A stretch of 64,000 nucleotides of DNA from Lachnospiraceae bacterium (GTDB lineage: Bacteria > Bacillota > Clostridia > Lachnospirales > Lachnospiraceae): assembly GCA_902363665.1 (NCBI GenBank), contig CABJAW010000002.1, forward strand, positions 186,001 through 250,000, read 5' to 3'. This document shows, piece by piece, positions 18,086 through 26,695 of the stretch; positions within the stretch are counted from its first letter, which is position 1, and each line of letters opens with the position of its first letter. The position numbers were made by a program, and so were the translations under genes. Under the pieces are notes generated by a model. The model was not told the origin of the DNA, did not search any database, and was given only the letters and a program-made list of their open reading frames with translations.

Positions 18086-18739
18086 TCAGTCCTGCAGAAA
18101 CTCAAATTTTTTCTTCATCAGATCACCGACCCATGCAATCACCGGGCCAAGCGTCAATGCCATCAGAAATGTCACAATGCCAAGTCGTCCGCCGAAACAC
18201 ATTCCGATCACAACTACCGTAAAATCAAAGACCATGCGAATCGTGCGGAATGAAAATCTCTTCACATACTTTGAAATGATAATCGGGATCGCATCATACG
18301 GTGCCGTTCCCATATCCATATCCATATAGACCGCAACCGCCAGCACAAAAACCGCCAGCGCCGGTATCAGTACTGCAACGCGCACACCCCAGCTGGAAAA
18401 CAGATCCACCGGAAGAATTTTTGCCCAGACCCACGAAAAGAAATCGATCGAATATCCCACCAGAAACATGTTTGCCAGTGTACCGAAACCGAGATTGCGT
18501 CCGCCGAAAATCACCACAATCATCAGAAGTACCGTATTCAAAAGTGCCTGCCAGTTGCCAAGAGACATCCCGATCGTATCTGCAATCGCCACATTCATCA
18601 GGGTACATGGATCCGTCCCGAGGTCGACCAGCAAAAGCCACGACAGACAAAAACCCATCACGATCACCGCCGCGACTACCGCGCACAATCGAAACCAGAA
18701 ATGCTTTTTATGAAAAAAGCCGTCAATAATATCCTGCAT
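18086..18739 (-). CDS. YczE/YitT-type integral membrane protein
   Basis: A 217-residue protein with about five hydrophobic helices, resembling the YczE/YyaS membrane family of Firmicutes. The LLLVDLGTDPCTLMN segment after the first helix (about residues 36-50) and MDMGTAPYDAIPIIISKY (about residues 140-158) are characteristic repeats of the family. The role is not established; transport or regulation of small molecules has been suggested for relatives. Next gene upstream on the same strand is the LysR regulator, 208 bases away with a dispersed repeat in between, so co-regulation is possible but not shown. Confidence 0.7.
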   Translation of the reverse strand: MQDIIDGFFHKKHFWFRLCAVVAAVIVMGFCLSWLLLVDLGTDPCTLMNVAIADTIGMSLGNWQALLNTVLLMIVVIFGGRNLGFGTLANMFLVGYSIDFFSWVWAKILPVDLFSSWGVRVAVLIPALAVFVLAVAVYMDMDMGTAPYDAIPIIISKYVKRFSFRTIRMVFDFTVVVIGMCFGGRLGIVTFLMALTLGPVIAWVGDLMKKKFEFLQD

Positions 18740-18767
18740 ATTTTCTCCTCTTCTTCTTTTTTATCCC

Positions 18768-18790
18768 AGAGCGTGTCTGAAAAATCATTT
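18768..18790. repeat. Short dispersed repeat (AGAGCGTGTCTGAAAAATCA type)
   Basis: Closely related 23-base sequences recur at 43385-43407 and 58231-58253, each in an intergenic gap. It could be the relic of a mobile element end. Confidence 0.4.
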
Positions 18791-18947
18791 CCGCAATCTG
18801 CATGCCCCACTTTGCGGTATATTGGGGCTGCTCTGTAATGCCAAAATGCGCAGCCCATCGACACAGTGGTTTTATTATTACAAAAAAACGGCAAAATAGC
18901 AATCTTTTTCTTACAAAATTCTATGGCTTATTTCTCCCACGTGTCCT

Positions 18948-19847
18948 TTATTTCTGAACAAGGTTCGCCGCCGTCCGCTCCTCCACATAATTAAAAAATT
19001 CCTGCGCGACCCTTGAAAGCGCACGCGACCGGTTTCGTATCAGTACGTAGGAGGCCATAACCTTTGGCTCCGTGATCTTCCGGATGCAGATACCAGAATG
19101 CTCCGCAAGGTCAGCGGCCGCCGCCGGATAGATCGTGATTCCGACTCCGCGCTTTGTCAGTTCATACGCATTCAGCATATGCGCAATACGGCAGCGGACA
19201 ATGGGCTTTTCTCCCTCTCCAAACCAGCCGTTGATCTCCTGAAGCCTTGACTCACGCGACGGAATAATCAGCTCATACGGAAGCAGCTCTTCCATGCGGA
19301 TCGTCTCTTTTTGCTCCAGCGCCAGCGGATGCCCTTCCGGAATCATCGCCACCCACGGCTCCTGATAAACCGGAACAGACTCCACACCTTCTGCATTGTG
19401 CGGCTCCAGAATGACCGCAAGATCGCACAGTCCTTTCATGACACGGTTTACCACATCATCAGAATTTCCATTCCACATGCTGTAGGTCACATGCGGATAC
19501 TTTTCATGAAATCCTGCAATCCACTCCGAGAGGAGTGCAGGCGCCTGTCCTTCCACCGACGCCAGATAAATCATGCCCTGCAGTCCCTTCTCCATCTCGC
19601 TGACATCCTCCGCCGAACGCTTCACAAGATCGACGATCTGCTGCGCATACTGCCGGAACAAAATCCCTTCCTCTGTCAGCTGCAATGCATGCGGCTTTCG
19701 CACGAACAGCTTTGTTCCAAGCTCTGCCTCCAGCTCCTGAATCTGGCGGCTCAGCGGCGGCTGCGCGATACACAGCTTTTCGGCTGCGCGTGTAAAATTC
19801 ATCTCCTCGGCAACCGCGAGAAAATATCGGATGTGTCGTAGTTCCAT
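18948..19847 (-). CDS. LysR-family transcriptional regulator
   Basis: A 299-residue regulator of normal length. The N-terminal winged helix-turn-helix is clear (MELRHIRYFLAVAEEMNF, then AAEKLCIAQPPLSRQIQELE at about residues 22-41). The effector-binding domain spans about residues 90-290. Closest in style to the BenM/CatM-like members. It is divergent from a tiny gene at 20090-20164 whose promoter is preceded by a perfect T-N11-A box, the expected target of such a regulator. Confidence 0.92.
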   Translation of the reverse strand: MELRHIRYFLAVAEEMNFTRAAEKLCIAQPPLSRQIQELEAELGTKLFVRKPHALQLTEEGILFRQYAQQIVDLVKRSAEDVSEMEKGLQGMIYLASVEGQAPALLSEWIAGFHEKYPHVTYSMWNGNSDDVVNRVMKGLCDLAVILEPHNAEGVESVPVYQEPWVAMIPEGHPLALEQKETIRMEELLPYELIIPSRESRLQEINGWFGEGEKPIVRCRIAHMLNAYELTKRGVGITIYPAAAADLAEHSGICIRKITEPKVMASYVLIRNRSRALSRVAQEFFNYVEERTAANLVQK

Positions 19848-19938
19848 GCGAGGCCTCCCAATAGTTTACCTTCTGGCATTTTTGACCTGAATTTTTTCTA
19901 ACATTAAACGGAATGCATATCAGACTTTCTTTTTTGCA

Positions 19939-19953
19939 ATACCTGTCAGGTAT
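19939..19953. promoter_or_regulatory. LysR-type operator (ATACCTG-T-CAGGTAT)
   Basis: A perfect 15-bp palindrome matching T-N11-A. Its centre is about 66 bases upstream of the transcription start predicted from the promoter at 19977-20005, the classical position of the LysR recognition site. It lies between the divergent LysR and microprotein genes. Confidence 0.7.
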
Positions 19954-19976
19954 CGTAACACCTTTATTATATGTAT

Positions 19977-20005
19977 TTTACAAACTTCCGTCAACCTGTT
20001 ATAGT
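19977..20005 (+). promoter_or_regulatory. Promoter of the microprotein transcript
   Basis: TTTACA (19977-19982) and TATAGT (20000-20005) with 17-base spacing; transcription should begin near 20012, about 78 bases before the start codon. Confidence 0.7.
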
Positions 20006-20089
20006 AATGTCATCAAAGAAAAGCGGTAAACAGAACCGCAGAACTTCCATAGAATAAGCAGAATAAGCGGATTAAAGGAGGATTTCATC

Positions 20090-20164
20090 ATGAAGGCTAT
20101 CAAATCAATCAGAGAGTTTTTCAAAGAATACTACAAGAGTTTTTCCGCATCTTATCAGGGATAA
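20090..20164 (+). CDS. 24-residue basic microprotein, LysR-controlled (novel)
   Basis: An ORF of 24 codons starting MKAIKSIREFF and ending ..SASYQG. The RBS AAAGGAGGATTTCATC-ATG is nearly ideal. Residues 1-18 alternate Lys/Arg with Ile/Phe/Tyr and could form a cationic amphipathic helix; there is no signal peptide and no Cys. The gene is complete by itself: LysR-type box, sigma-A promoter, RBS, ORF and a strong terminator within about 310 bases. Function is unknown: a small regulatory or membrane-associated peptide, a signalling peptide, or a small RNA with a coding segment. It is the only feature in 19848-20204 apart from its control region. Confidence 0.65.
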   Translation: MKAIKSIREFFKEYYKSFSASYQG

Positions 20165-20204
20165 AGAATTTCCTGAGTCTGAATCCGTCAGATCAGGTTC
20201 TCTT

Positions 20205-20252
20205 CCGCAGCTGCTCTGTTGCCCTCAGCGCAGCTGCGGATTGCCCTTTTAT
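20205..20252 (+). terminator. Terminator of the microprotein transcript
   Basis: Perfect 10-bp stem CCGCAGCTGC / GCAGCTGCGG (20205-20239) with a downstream CCCTTTTATT tract. Confidence 0.85.
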
Positions 20253-20306
20253 TATTCATCCTGCCTCTTTTTGCAGCGGGTTGCCGGTTCGTCCGGTAGC
20301 CTGCTG

Positions 20307-20460
20307 TTTTTTAACTGAGTCAAGCTGCAAAGCAGCTACTCTGTTATGAAATATCATAAGGAAGGACCCGCTTGCGGAATCTCGTAAGGAGGGATTCCTT
20401 ACGAGCCTGGATCCCTTATGATCCTGCAAACAGCGAAGCGGATTGCCCATATCTCCCTTG
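20307..20460. repeat. Composite mosaic palindromic repeat (modules 2, 3 and 1)
   Basis: Module 2 AACTGAGTcAAGCTGC / GCAGCTACTCTGTT at 20307-20341. Module 3 is a nested hairpin (ATCATAAGG...CCTTATGAT outside, CTCGTAAGGA...TTCCTTACGAG inside) at 20354-20422. A decayed module 1 (GCGAAGCGGATTGCCCATAT) follows at 20431-20455. No gene lies here. Confidence 0.7.
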
Positions 20461-20491
20461 ATAACATCAACCATCTTTCTGGCATTATAAA

Positions 20492-20513
20492 GCGGAGCAC
20501 AAACATGCTCCGC
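20492..20513 (-). terminator. Terminator of the PfkB kinase gene
   Basis: GCGGAGCA / TGCTCCGC stem followed on the minus strand by TTTATAAT, directly after the stop at 20523. Confidence 0.8.
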
Positions 20514-20522
20514 GTATGACTG

Positions 20523-21416
20523 CTATTCCATCTCCCCGCACTTCTGTGCAACTTCTTCTGCCGTCGGGATCGACGGCACTGCTCCCTTTCTCGATACAGC
20601 AATCCCGGATGCGACGGTCGCCGTCTTCAGCGCCTGTGCCGGTGTCTTTCCGCCAAGAACCGATGCGAGAAAATAACCGGAAAACGTATCTCCGGCTGCA
20701 GTCGTATCGACTGCCTTTACCTTGCAGATTTCCTGGTAGCAGCGTCCGTCTTTGTCTGCATACCATGCCCCGTCACTTCCGAGTGTCAGGATCAGACGGC
20801 TCATCGGATATTTCGCAAGCACACCGGCCATAATTTTCTGCGGATCCTTTTCTCCGGTCAGCATTTCCCCCTCGATCTCATTTACAAAAAAGTAAGTAAT
20901 CTTCGTCAGATCGCAGTCCATCACTGCCTGGTCGAACGGAGACGGATTCATCGCAATGACCATCTCTTTCTCATACGCCCGGTCTACGATATAGTCGATC
21001 AGATTGATTTCGTTCTGCAGTACGACCACATCGCCCTTTCCAAAATGGCTCAGTACCTCATCCACGTGCTCCTTCGTATTTGCACGGTTTGCCCCCGGAA
21101 ACAGCACAATGCAATTCTGTCCAGCATCATTGACCTGGATGATCGCGTTTCCCGTCCTGGTTTCGACTGTCTGGATATATTCTGTGTGAACTCCGTTCTT
21201 CCGGCACGTCTCCACCAGGCCCGCTCCATCGCTTCCCACCATTCCTGCATGGTAGACCTCAAGCCCTGCCCGGCTCATGGCGATCGACTGATTCAGTCCT
21301 TTTCCGCCATCGTTTACGCTTAACCCCATTGCTGTAATGGTCTCACCCGGCTCCACGATATGCGGAAGCTGATACACATAATCGATATTCATCGATCCAA
21401 AATTTAATATTTTCAT
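20523..21416 (-). CDS. PfkB-family sugar kinase (ribokinase-like)
   Basis: A 297-residue ATP-dependent sugar or nucleoside kinase. The N-terminal PfkB signature is in MSVNDGGKGLNQSIAMSRAG-like form (about residues 32-50) and the C-terminal signature in AVDTTAAGDTFSGYFLA (about residues 235-251), where the Asp of DTFSG is the catalytic base. Start at 21416 with RBS AAAGGAA; the open frame extends 57 codons upstream into the kinase gap without an RBS. Most like ribokinase, but the substrate is not certain. It lies 62 bases after the hybrid kinase gene on the same strand, so the two may be cotranscribed. Confidence 0.88.
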   Translation of the reverse strand: MKILNFGSMNIDYVYQLPHIVEPGETITAMGLSVNDGGKGLNQSIAMSRAGLEVYHAGMVGSDGAGLVETCRKNGVHTEYIQTVETRTGNAIIQVNDAGQNCIVLFPGANRANTKEHVDEVLSHFGKGDVVVLQNEINLIDYIVDRAYEKEMVIAMNPSPFDQAVMDCDLTKITYFFVNEIEGEMLTGEKDPQKIMAGVLAKYPMSRLILTLGSDGAWYADKDGRCYQEICKVKAVDTTAAGDTFSGYFLASVLGGKTPAQALKTATVASGIAVSRKGAVPSIPTAEEVAQKCGEME

Positions 21417-21478
21417 ATAGTTCCTTTCCAGCCGTAAAGCTGACTCGCTCACTTTGGTTACCCGCCTGCACACCTTTT

Positions 21479-24400
21479 TCAGCGTGTGTCTGAAACCTCT
21501 TTCCCGGTCACAGTAAGAATCGTTTTCACAAGCTCTTCCGCTTCGATCGGTTTTGCGATATGGCCGTCCATTCCTGCCTCCAGACACTGCTGCTCGCTTT
21601 CAGAGGATGCCTGTGCCGTCATCGCATAAATGCAGACATGCTCCCTCCTTTCCTGTTCCAGTGCGCGGATTCGGCGGCATGCCTCCAGTCCGTCCATCAC
21701 CGGCATCATTACATCCATCAGGATCATGTCATAATAGCCTTCCTTTGAAGCTGCAAACCGGTTCACGGCCTGTGCTCCGTTCCACGCGATATCCACCGCA
21801 GCACCTCCGTCTTCCAGATAAAACTGAGCGATCTCCATATTGATTTCATTGTCCTCCACAAGCAGGATCCGTTTCCCCGTCAGCAATTTCTCCTGCTTCT
21901 GTTCTGTCTCCTGCTCTTTGGATGGCTCAGCTTTTCCAATCCGGAATGGAAGCGTAACCGTAAAGGTACTGCCCTGTCCAGGTACACTTTGTACTTCGAT
22001 CGTGCCATTCATTTTCTCTACCAGTCCTTTGACGATCGACATGCCAAGCCCGGTACCCTTATACTGTGTTCTGGCACCTGATTTTTCCTGCGTAAATGGC
22101 TTGAACAGCTCTTCTTTTACAAATTTTTCACTCATGCCGACACCGGTATCCGTAATCCGGAATTCATACCAGACCGTATCGCCGTCCACAGAAAACTCCT
22201 TCGTATACGTATCGATTTTTCCGCCCTTTTTGTTGTACTTGATCGCATTGCTCAGCAGATTCACCAGAACCTGCCGAAGCTGCAGCGGACTTCCGACCAG
22301 CATTGTATGACAAGCCCTTTCCCGATGTGCGTGATATGTAATTTCCATATCCAGCAGTTGCGCACTTACCAAGGCATCTGTTTCTTCCATCAGCTGCTCC
22401 AGTTCAAACTTCTCTTGTTCCAGCGTCGTACTTTCATCCTTGATCTTACTCATATCCAGCACGTCATTCACGAGCGCCAGAAGATGACTGATCGATATCC
22501 GTATTTTATCCAGGCACTCATCCACCTTTCTCTCATCTGTCCGGCTCCGTTTTATGATCTCGAGCATTCCTATGATTCCATTGATCGGGGTACGGATATC
22601 ATGGCTCATCCGATTCAGGAATTCCGTTTTGGTACGGCTCGCCAGATCTGCTTCCTGAAATGCCGCTTCCAGCCGTTCCTTTTCCTGTTCCTCCTTTTCA
22701 TGGAAGGAAGAGGTATTTTTGAACAGAATAATCGCATGGATGATTGCACTTTCCTGTCCTGTTCTGCTGTCATACATTGTCTCCCTGGAAAACAGAACCA
22801 TCTTCTGTATCCAGGCCATGACGCCGTCTGATTTTTTCACCCTGTATTCCACCGTGATCTGCTTTTCACCGTTTGCAAACCGATCCAGCAGTTTTTCCGA
22901 GGAATCCACAATCCTATAATTTTCCAGTGTCTCTTCCGCAATATACTGCTTCTGTACCTCGCAATATGCATCGTAGGAGCACGGAAGCTTCAGATTCACA
23001 GGCAGCTCCTGCTCCTGCGTGTGATAGAAAATCTTTTCCAGGCAGTCATGGGTCAGATCAACTGTGTACACCGACTCAGCCGTCCCAAGAAGCGCATCCA
23101 CATAGCTCTCGTTTTCCAGAATCGACTGCTTCATCTGTTCATAATAGCGCATCAGCTGTGTTTTTTCCGTTTCCGCGGTGTGATCCTCATTGTGGAACCG
23201 CTCAAACCCAAGAATAAAGTGATGCAGTCTGCCATTCTTCGCAGTGTCTGTAAACAGCAGTGTCACACGTCCTCTCTGCATTTTTCCGTCTTCTTCGTAT
23301 TGACACGGCAACTCAAGCTTCCGGGCATTTCTCGTCAGGACCTGCTGCAAGTGCGGCAGCTGAAGCGCATGCCACAGCTCTCTGCGTGTCTCCGGACAGG
23401 AAAGCTCTTCCACGATCTTCTCTACCGCACCGGAATAGCTTCCTTCCTCCGCAAGGTAAAAATCTGCGGTTGCCCGCAGCACACTGTACTGATCAAGCAA
23501 GGCATCACAGTACAGGCAGTCTGAAAACTGCAGATTCTGTGCTTTAATCTCATCGAGCAGCCGGAATTTCAGCTGCTGGTACTGCGCCGCCTCCTCTATT
23601 TTAGCACGGTTCTTATCCACATACATATTTTTATCTGCATAGCGGAACAGTTCGCGCATCGTGCATTCCTCAAAATCCTGCGCCATCGCATAGCCGACGG
23701 CATAGCTGATCGGCATCTCCGGGTGTTCCTTTGAATATTCCTCCGTCTGCTCACAGATATTCTGCAGGCACATGCGCACTCCTTTGCCATCCAGCCCGCG
23801 CAGTATCACAAGAAACTCATCGCCTCCGTCACGGCCCACGAACTGCTCCGGCGGTACTGCACCGCGCAGCTGCACCGCAAAGCTCCGGATATACTCATCT
23901 CCTTTATCGTGCCCGAGATTGTTGTTGATCCTGCGCAGATTGTTCAGATCAAATACACACAGCGCCGAAATACCATTTTCCAGGGCACTGCCCTCTGCAT
24001 TTAAAAGCTCCTCGCACTTGTTTTTGTTCGGCAGTCCGGTTGCCTCATCCAGATAGACCTTACTCTGCAAAATCCGGTTCTGCGCGGCATAACGCACCGC
24101 CTTGATCAGCTCCATGCCGATCAGGATCAGCAGACCGGCGATATCCACGATCACGATCCTCTCCAGACGATCCAAAGCGGATGCCAGCCTCTGGGAATAC
24201 ACTTCCGCTCTCCCTACTGCTTTGTCACAGATCTTGAAAAATTTCTCGCTCTTTTCGATGATATTCGTCTGCTGATACCCCTTTTCACGAACCAGTGACA
24301 CCTCTTCCTTCAGGATCTGAAAATAATCATCCAGCTCTTTCATTTTATCCTGAAATTCTGCATCATCCAGCCGGACAAAGTTCAGCTCATCGCTGCCCTC

Positions 24401-24658
24401 GCGCAGTCCTTTGATATAGGAATGGATCGTCTCGCTCATTCTGTCCTGCGGATATCCGGCATTTTCCAGCTTGATCATCCGCTGTGTCTCACCGCGCACC
24501 AGTCCGGCATAATTTATCACCCGTGCCGTACCCTGTATCTTACCCACAAGTGCCATGATCCAGAGAAACAGCGCAATCAAAATCGCCGTTAATACTGTCA
24601 TCCCGACACGGATAACGTACTCTGCTTTTTTCTCTGTTTTCCTTTTCTCTCTTCTCAT
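21479..24658 (-). CDS. GGDEF domain/hybrid histidine kinase with receiver
   Basis: A 1059-residue membrane signalling protein. Two hydrophobic segments (about 14-38 and 170-188) frame an extracytoplasmic sensor. A GGDEF domain follows (about 200-350, starting DEATGLPNKNK, active-site motif RDGGDEFLVIL), then a PAS-like region (about 500-640), a HisKA dimerisation domain with the phospho-acceptor in FLNRMSHDIRTPINGIIG (about 685-700), an ATPase domain (NLLSNAIKYN, ITDTGVGM, GTGLGMSIV) and a C-terminal receiver (LLVEDNEINM, Asp in ILMDVMMPVMDG, about 935-1050). All key residues are present, so it may couple cyclic-di-GMP synthesis to phosphotransfer. No separate output regulator is adjacent. 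Confidence 0.9.
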   Translation of the reverse strand: MRREKRKTEKKAEYVIRVGMTVLTAILIALFLWIMALVGKIQGTARVINYAGLVRGETQRMIKLENAGYPQDRMSETIHSYIKGLREGSDELNFVRLDDAEFQDKMKELDDYFQILKEEVSLVREKGYQQTNIIEKSEKFFKICDKAVGRAEVYSQRLASALDRLERIVIVDIAGLLILIGMELIKAVRYAAQNRILQSKVYLDEATGLPNKNKCEELLNAEGSALENGISALCVFDLNNLRRINNNLGHDKGDEYIRSFAVQLRGAVPPEQFVGRDGGDEFLVILRGLDGKGVRMCLQNICEQTEEYSKEHPEMPISYAVGYAMAQDFEECTMRELFRYADKNMYVDKNRAKIEEAAQYQQLKFRLLDEIKAQNLQFSDCLYCDALLDQYSVLRATADFYLAEEGSYSGAVEKIVEELSCPETRRELWHALQLPHLQQVLTRNARKLELPCQYEEDGKMQRGRVTLLFTDTAKNGRLHHFILGFERFHNEDHTAETEKTQLMRYYEQMKQSILENESYVDALLGTAESVYTVDLTHDCLEKIFYHTQEQELPVNLKLPCSYDAYCEVQKQYIAEETLENYRIVDSSEKLLDRFANGEKQITVEYRVKKSDGVMAWIQKMVLFSRETMYDSRTGQESAIIHAIILFKNTSSFHEKEEQEKERLEAAFQEADLASRTKTEFLNRMSHDIRTPINGIIGMLEIIKRSRTDERKVDECLDKIRISISHLLALVNDVLDMSKIKDESTTLEQEKFELEQLMEETDALVSAQLLDMEITYHAHRERACHTMLVGSPLQLRQVLVNLLSNAIKYNKKGGKIDTYTKEFSVDGDTVWYEFRITDTGVGMSEKFVKEELFKPFTQEKSGARTQYKGTGLGMSIVKGLVEKMNGTIEVQSVPGQGSTFTVTLPFRIGKAEPSKEQETEQKQEKLLTGKRILLVEDNEINMEIAQFYLEDGGAAVDIAWNGAQAVNRFAASKEGYYDMILMDVMMPVMDGLEACRRIRALEQERREHVCIYAMTAQASSESEQQCLEAGMDGHIAKPIEAEELVKTILTVTGKEVSDTR

Positions 24659-24748
24659 CTTCTTTCGACTCCGGTCATACTATTGATTCCTCTATTTTAT
24701 CCGATTCCGAAGGTTTATGCAAGCCGTCGAGGGTGTTTCCGTTTTGTA

Positions 24749-26308
24749 TTACAGCAGCTCCGCAAACAGCCGCAGAAGCAGCTGAGAAAATCGCAGGTAT
24801 GCGCTTCTGCCGCTTTTGTACTTCTCCGTCACGTCGCGGCACTGTGTGATCGTCCGCTCCAGATCACGGCGGATCTCGAGCACTGCGTCACAGTCCGCCA
24901 TGAAACATCCGTTTTCGAAGTGGTGATAGAGGCTGCGGTAATCGAGATTGATCGTGCCGCAGGTCGCCATACAGTCATCTGCAACACTCATCTTCGCATG
25001 ACAGAAGCCGGGCGTCCACTCATAGATTTTCACACCGTTGCGCACCAGCCCGTGATAGAAGGAACGCGTCACACTGTAGACCATCTTTTTATCCGGAATG
25101 CCAGGCGTGATAATCCGGACATCCACACCGCGCTTTGCCGCCAGCGAAAGTGCATGTGCCATCTCATCCGTAATGATCAGATATGGCGTCATAAACCAGC
25201 AGTATTTCTCCGCTTTATTCGCCATACTGATATACACCTCTTCCCCGACATGCTCATGATCGATCGGACTGTCCGCATACGGCTGGATAAATCCCGTCTG
25301 CTTCGCTGCGTACGGATAATCAGGCAGAAACTTTGTGAAATCCGCATCGTTCTGGTCTTTATCGCTGACTGCATTCCACATTTCCAGAAATGTCACCGTA
25401 AGCGAACGGACTGCATCGCCTTTCAGCCGGATGCCGGTATCTTTCCACTGCCCATACGGATGGGTCAGATTAAAGTATTCGTTTGCGAGATTGTAACCGC
25501 CGGTAAACCCAACCCTTCCGTCAATCACCGTGATTTTGCGGTGATCCCGATTGTTCAAAAAGAAATTCAGGCCCGGTGCAAGCGGATTGAAAACGCGGCA
25601 GCGGATGCCAAGCGCTTCCATCCTTTTGATGAAATCCGTATTGATAAACCAGATCGAACCCATATCATCGTAAAATACGCGCACCTCGACTCCGGCCCTC
25701 GCCCGCTCCTCCAGCACACGCTGGATCCGCTGCCACGCTTCGGCATCCTCGATCGCATGGTATTCCATAAAAATAAAGCGCTGCGCCTTTGAAAGATCCT
25801 CCAGCTGTGCTTCCAGCCCCTTCTCCGCCTCATCGTAATACGTCACGTCCGTATTCTGGTACACCGGATACCATGCATTTTTCTTAATATAGACTGAAAT
25901 ATTTGCAGCACGCGGGATTTTCTTCTCCAGTGCTTCCCTCTCTTTTTCATTTTCCGGAAGCAATGGCAGCAGCTGAGCATCGATCTCCTCATAGCGTTTC
26001 CGCATTTTCCCGGTGCCGCCGTTTAACCCGACCATAAGATACAGAGTAAGCCCCATCACCGGAAATACCAGGATCAGAAGGATCCAGGGCATCTTCATCG
26101 TTGCTGTCATCGGCGATGCATACATATGTAAAATAATGCTCAGGCCGAGCACCCGCGTAAACAGATTGATCGCTTCTGCATAGCGGTTCAGCCGCGTAAA
26201 CAGCAAAAGAATGAACACGACTTCCAGCAAAATACACAGTGCCGAAAAGATCAGCCTTGTAATTCCGTTTTTTGTTTTTTCTCTTCCCTCTACAGTCGTT
26301 GGCTTCAT
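24749..26308 (-). CDS. cls: Cardiolipin synthase (phospholipase D family)
   Basis: A 519-residue membrane enzyme that joins two phosphatidylglycerol molecules into cardiolipin. Two N-terminal helices (about residues 17-70) are followed by two PLD domains with intact HKD motifs: HRKITVIDG...GGYN (about residue 240) and CHAKMSVADD...GTINLD (about residue 420). Length is normal. The start at 26308 has RBS GGAGAG. The open reading frame runs further upstream into a MITE whose near end is only 29 bases before the ATG, so the leader or promoter of this gene has been altered by the insertion. Confidence 0.93.
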   Translation of the reverse strand: MKPTTVEGREKTKNGITRLIFSALCILLEVVFILLLFTRLNRYAEAINLFTRVLGLSIILHMYASPMTATMKMPWILLILVFPVMGLTLYLMVGLNGGTGKMRKRYEEIDAQLLPLLPENEKEREALEKKIPRAANISVYIKKNAWYPVYQNTDVTYYDEAEKGLEAQLEDLSKAQRFIFMEYHAIEDAEAWQRIQRVLEERARAGVEVRVFYDDMGSIWFINTDFIKRMEALGIRCRVFNPLAPGLNFFLNNRDHRKITVIDGRVGFTGGYNLANEYFNLTHPYGQWKDTGIRLKGDAVRSLTVTFLEMWNAVSDKDQNDADFTKFLPDYPYAAKQTGFIQPYADSPIDHEHVGEEVYISMANKAEKYCWFMTPYLIITDEMAHALSLAAKRGVDVRIITPGIPDKKMVYSVTRSFYHGLVRNGVKIYEWTPGFCHAKMSVADDCMATCGTINLDYRSLYHHFENGCFMADCDAVLEIRRDLERTITQCRDVTEKYKSGRSAYLRFSQLLLRLFAELL

Positions 26309-26337
26309 AATCGTTTTCTCTCCATTTTTTCTGATTT

Positions 26338-26479
26338 GTAACTGTTCAGAGCCAAGCAAAATTTCATAAAACAGGCGGAAAATGTTTGCATTTTTAAGCC
26401 TGTTTTTGAAATTTTATTTGGCGGATACGCCACACCGACGAAATGCGTAGCATTTTGGAGGTTGGCTCTGAACAGTTAC
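26338..26479. mobile_element. 142-bp MITE, copy 2
   Basis: Same 18-bp perfect terminal inverted repeats as the copy at 13557, with one internal base difference. The flanking 8-bp duplication is TCTGATTT. It lies between the divergent cls and metY-like genes, directly upstream of cls. Confidence 0.9.
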
Positions 26480-26592
26480 TCTGATTTTATCATTGTGTGC
26501 TGATTATATGCCCTGCTTCCCCCTTTTGCAAGCCCCTGTATCCATCCTCTTTTCTGCAGCCAGATCATCGATCCTCTGCTTTACAAAGCGCA

Positions 26593-26622
26593 TTGAAAAT
26601 GTTACGATACGTTTGGTATCAA
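26593..26622 (+). promoter_or_regulatory. Candidate promoter of the O-acetylhomoserine sulfhydrylase gene
   Basis: TTGAAA (26593-26598) and TATCAA (26617-26622), 18 bases apart, about 70 bases before the start codon. No SAM riboswitch motif was recognised in this leader. Confidence 0.4.
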
Positions 26623-26695
26623 AGCTTTACAGGCAGGGCCAAAAATGCAGTCAGACGTGCAGTTATTCCACACTTGTATGAATAAGGAGATTATT

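Noticed and set aside
26480..26695. A SAM riboswitch before the metY-like gene
   Set aside because: None of the conserved core sequences could be found; only a weak promoter is visible.
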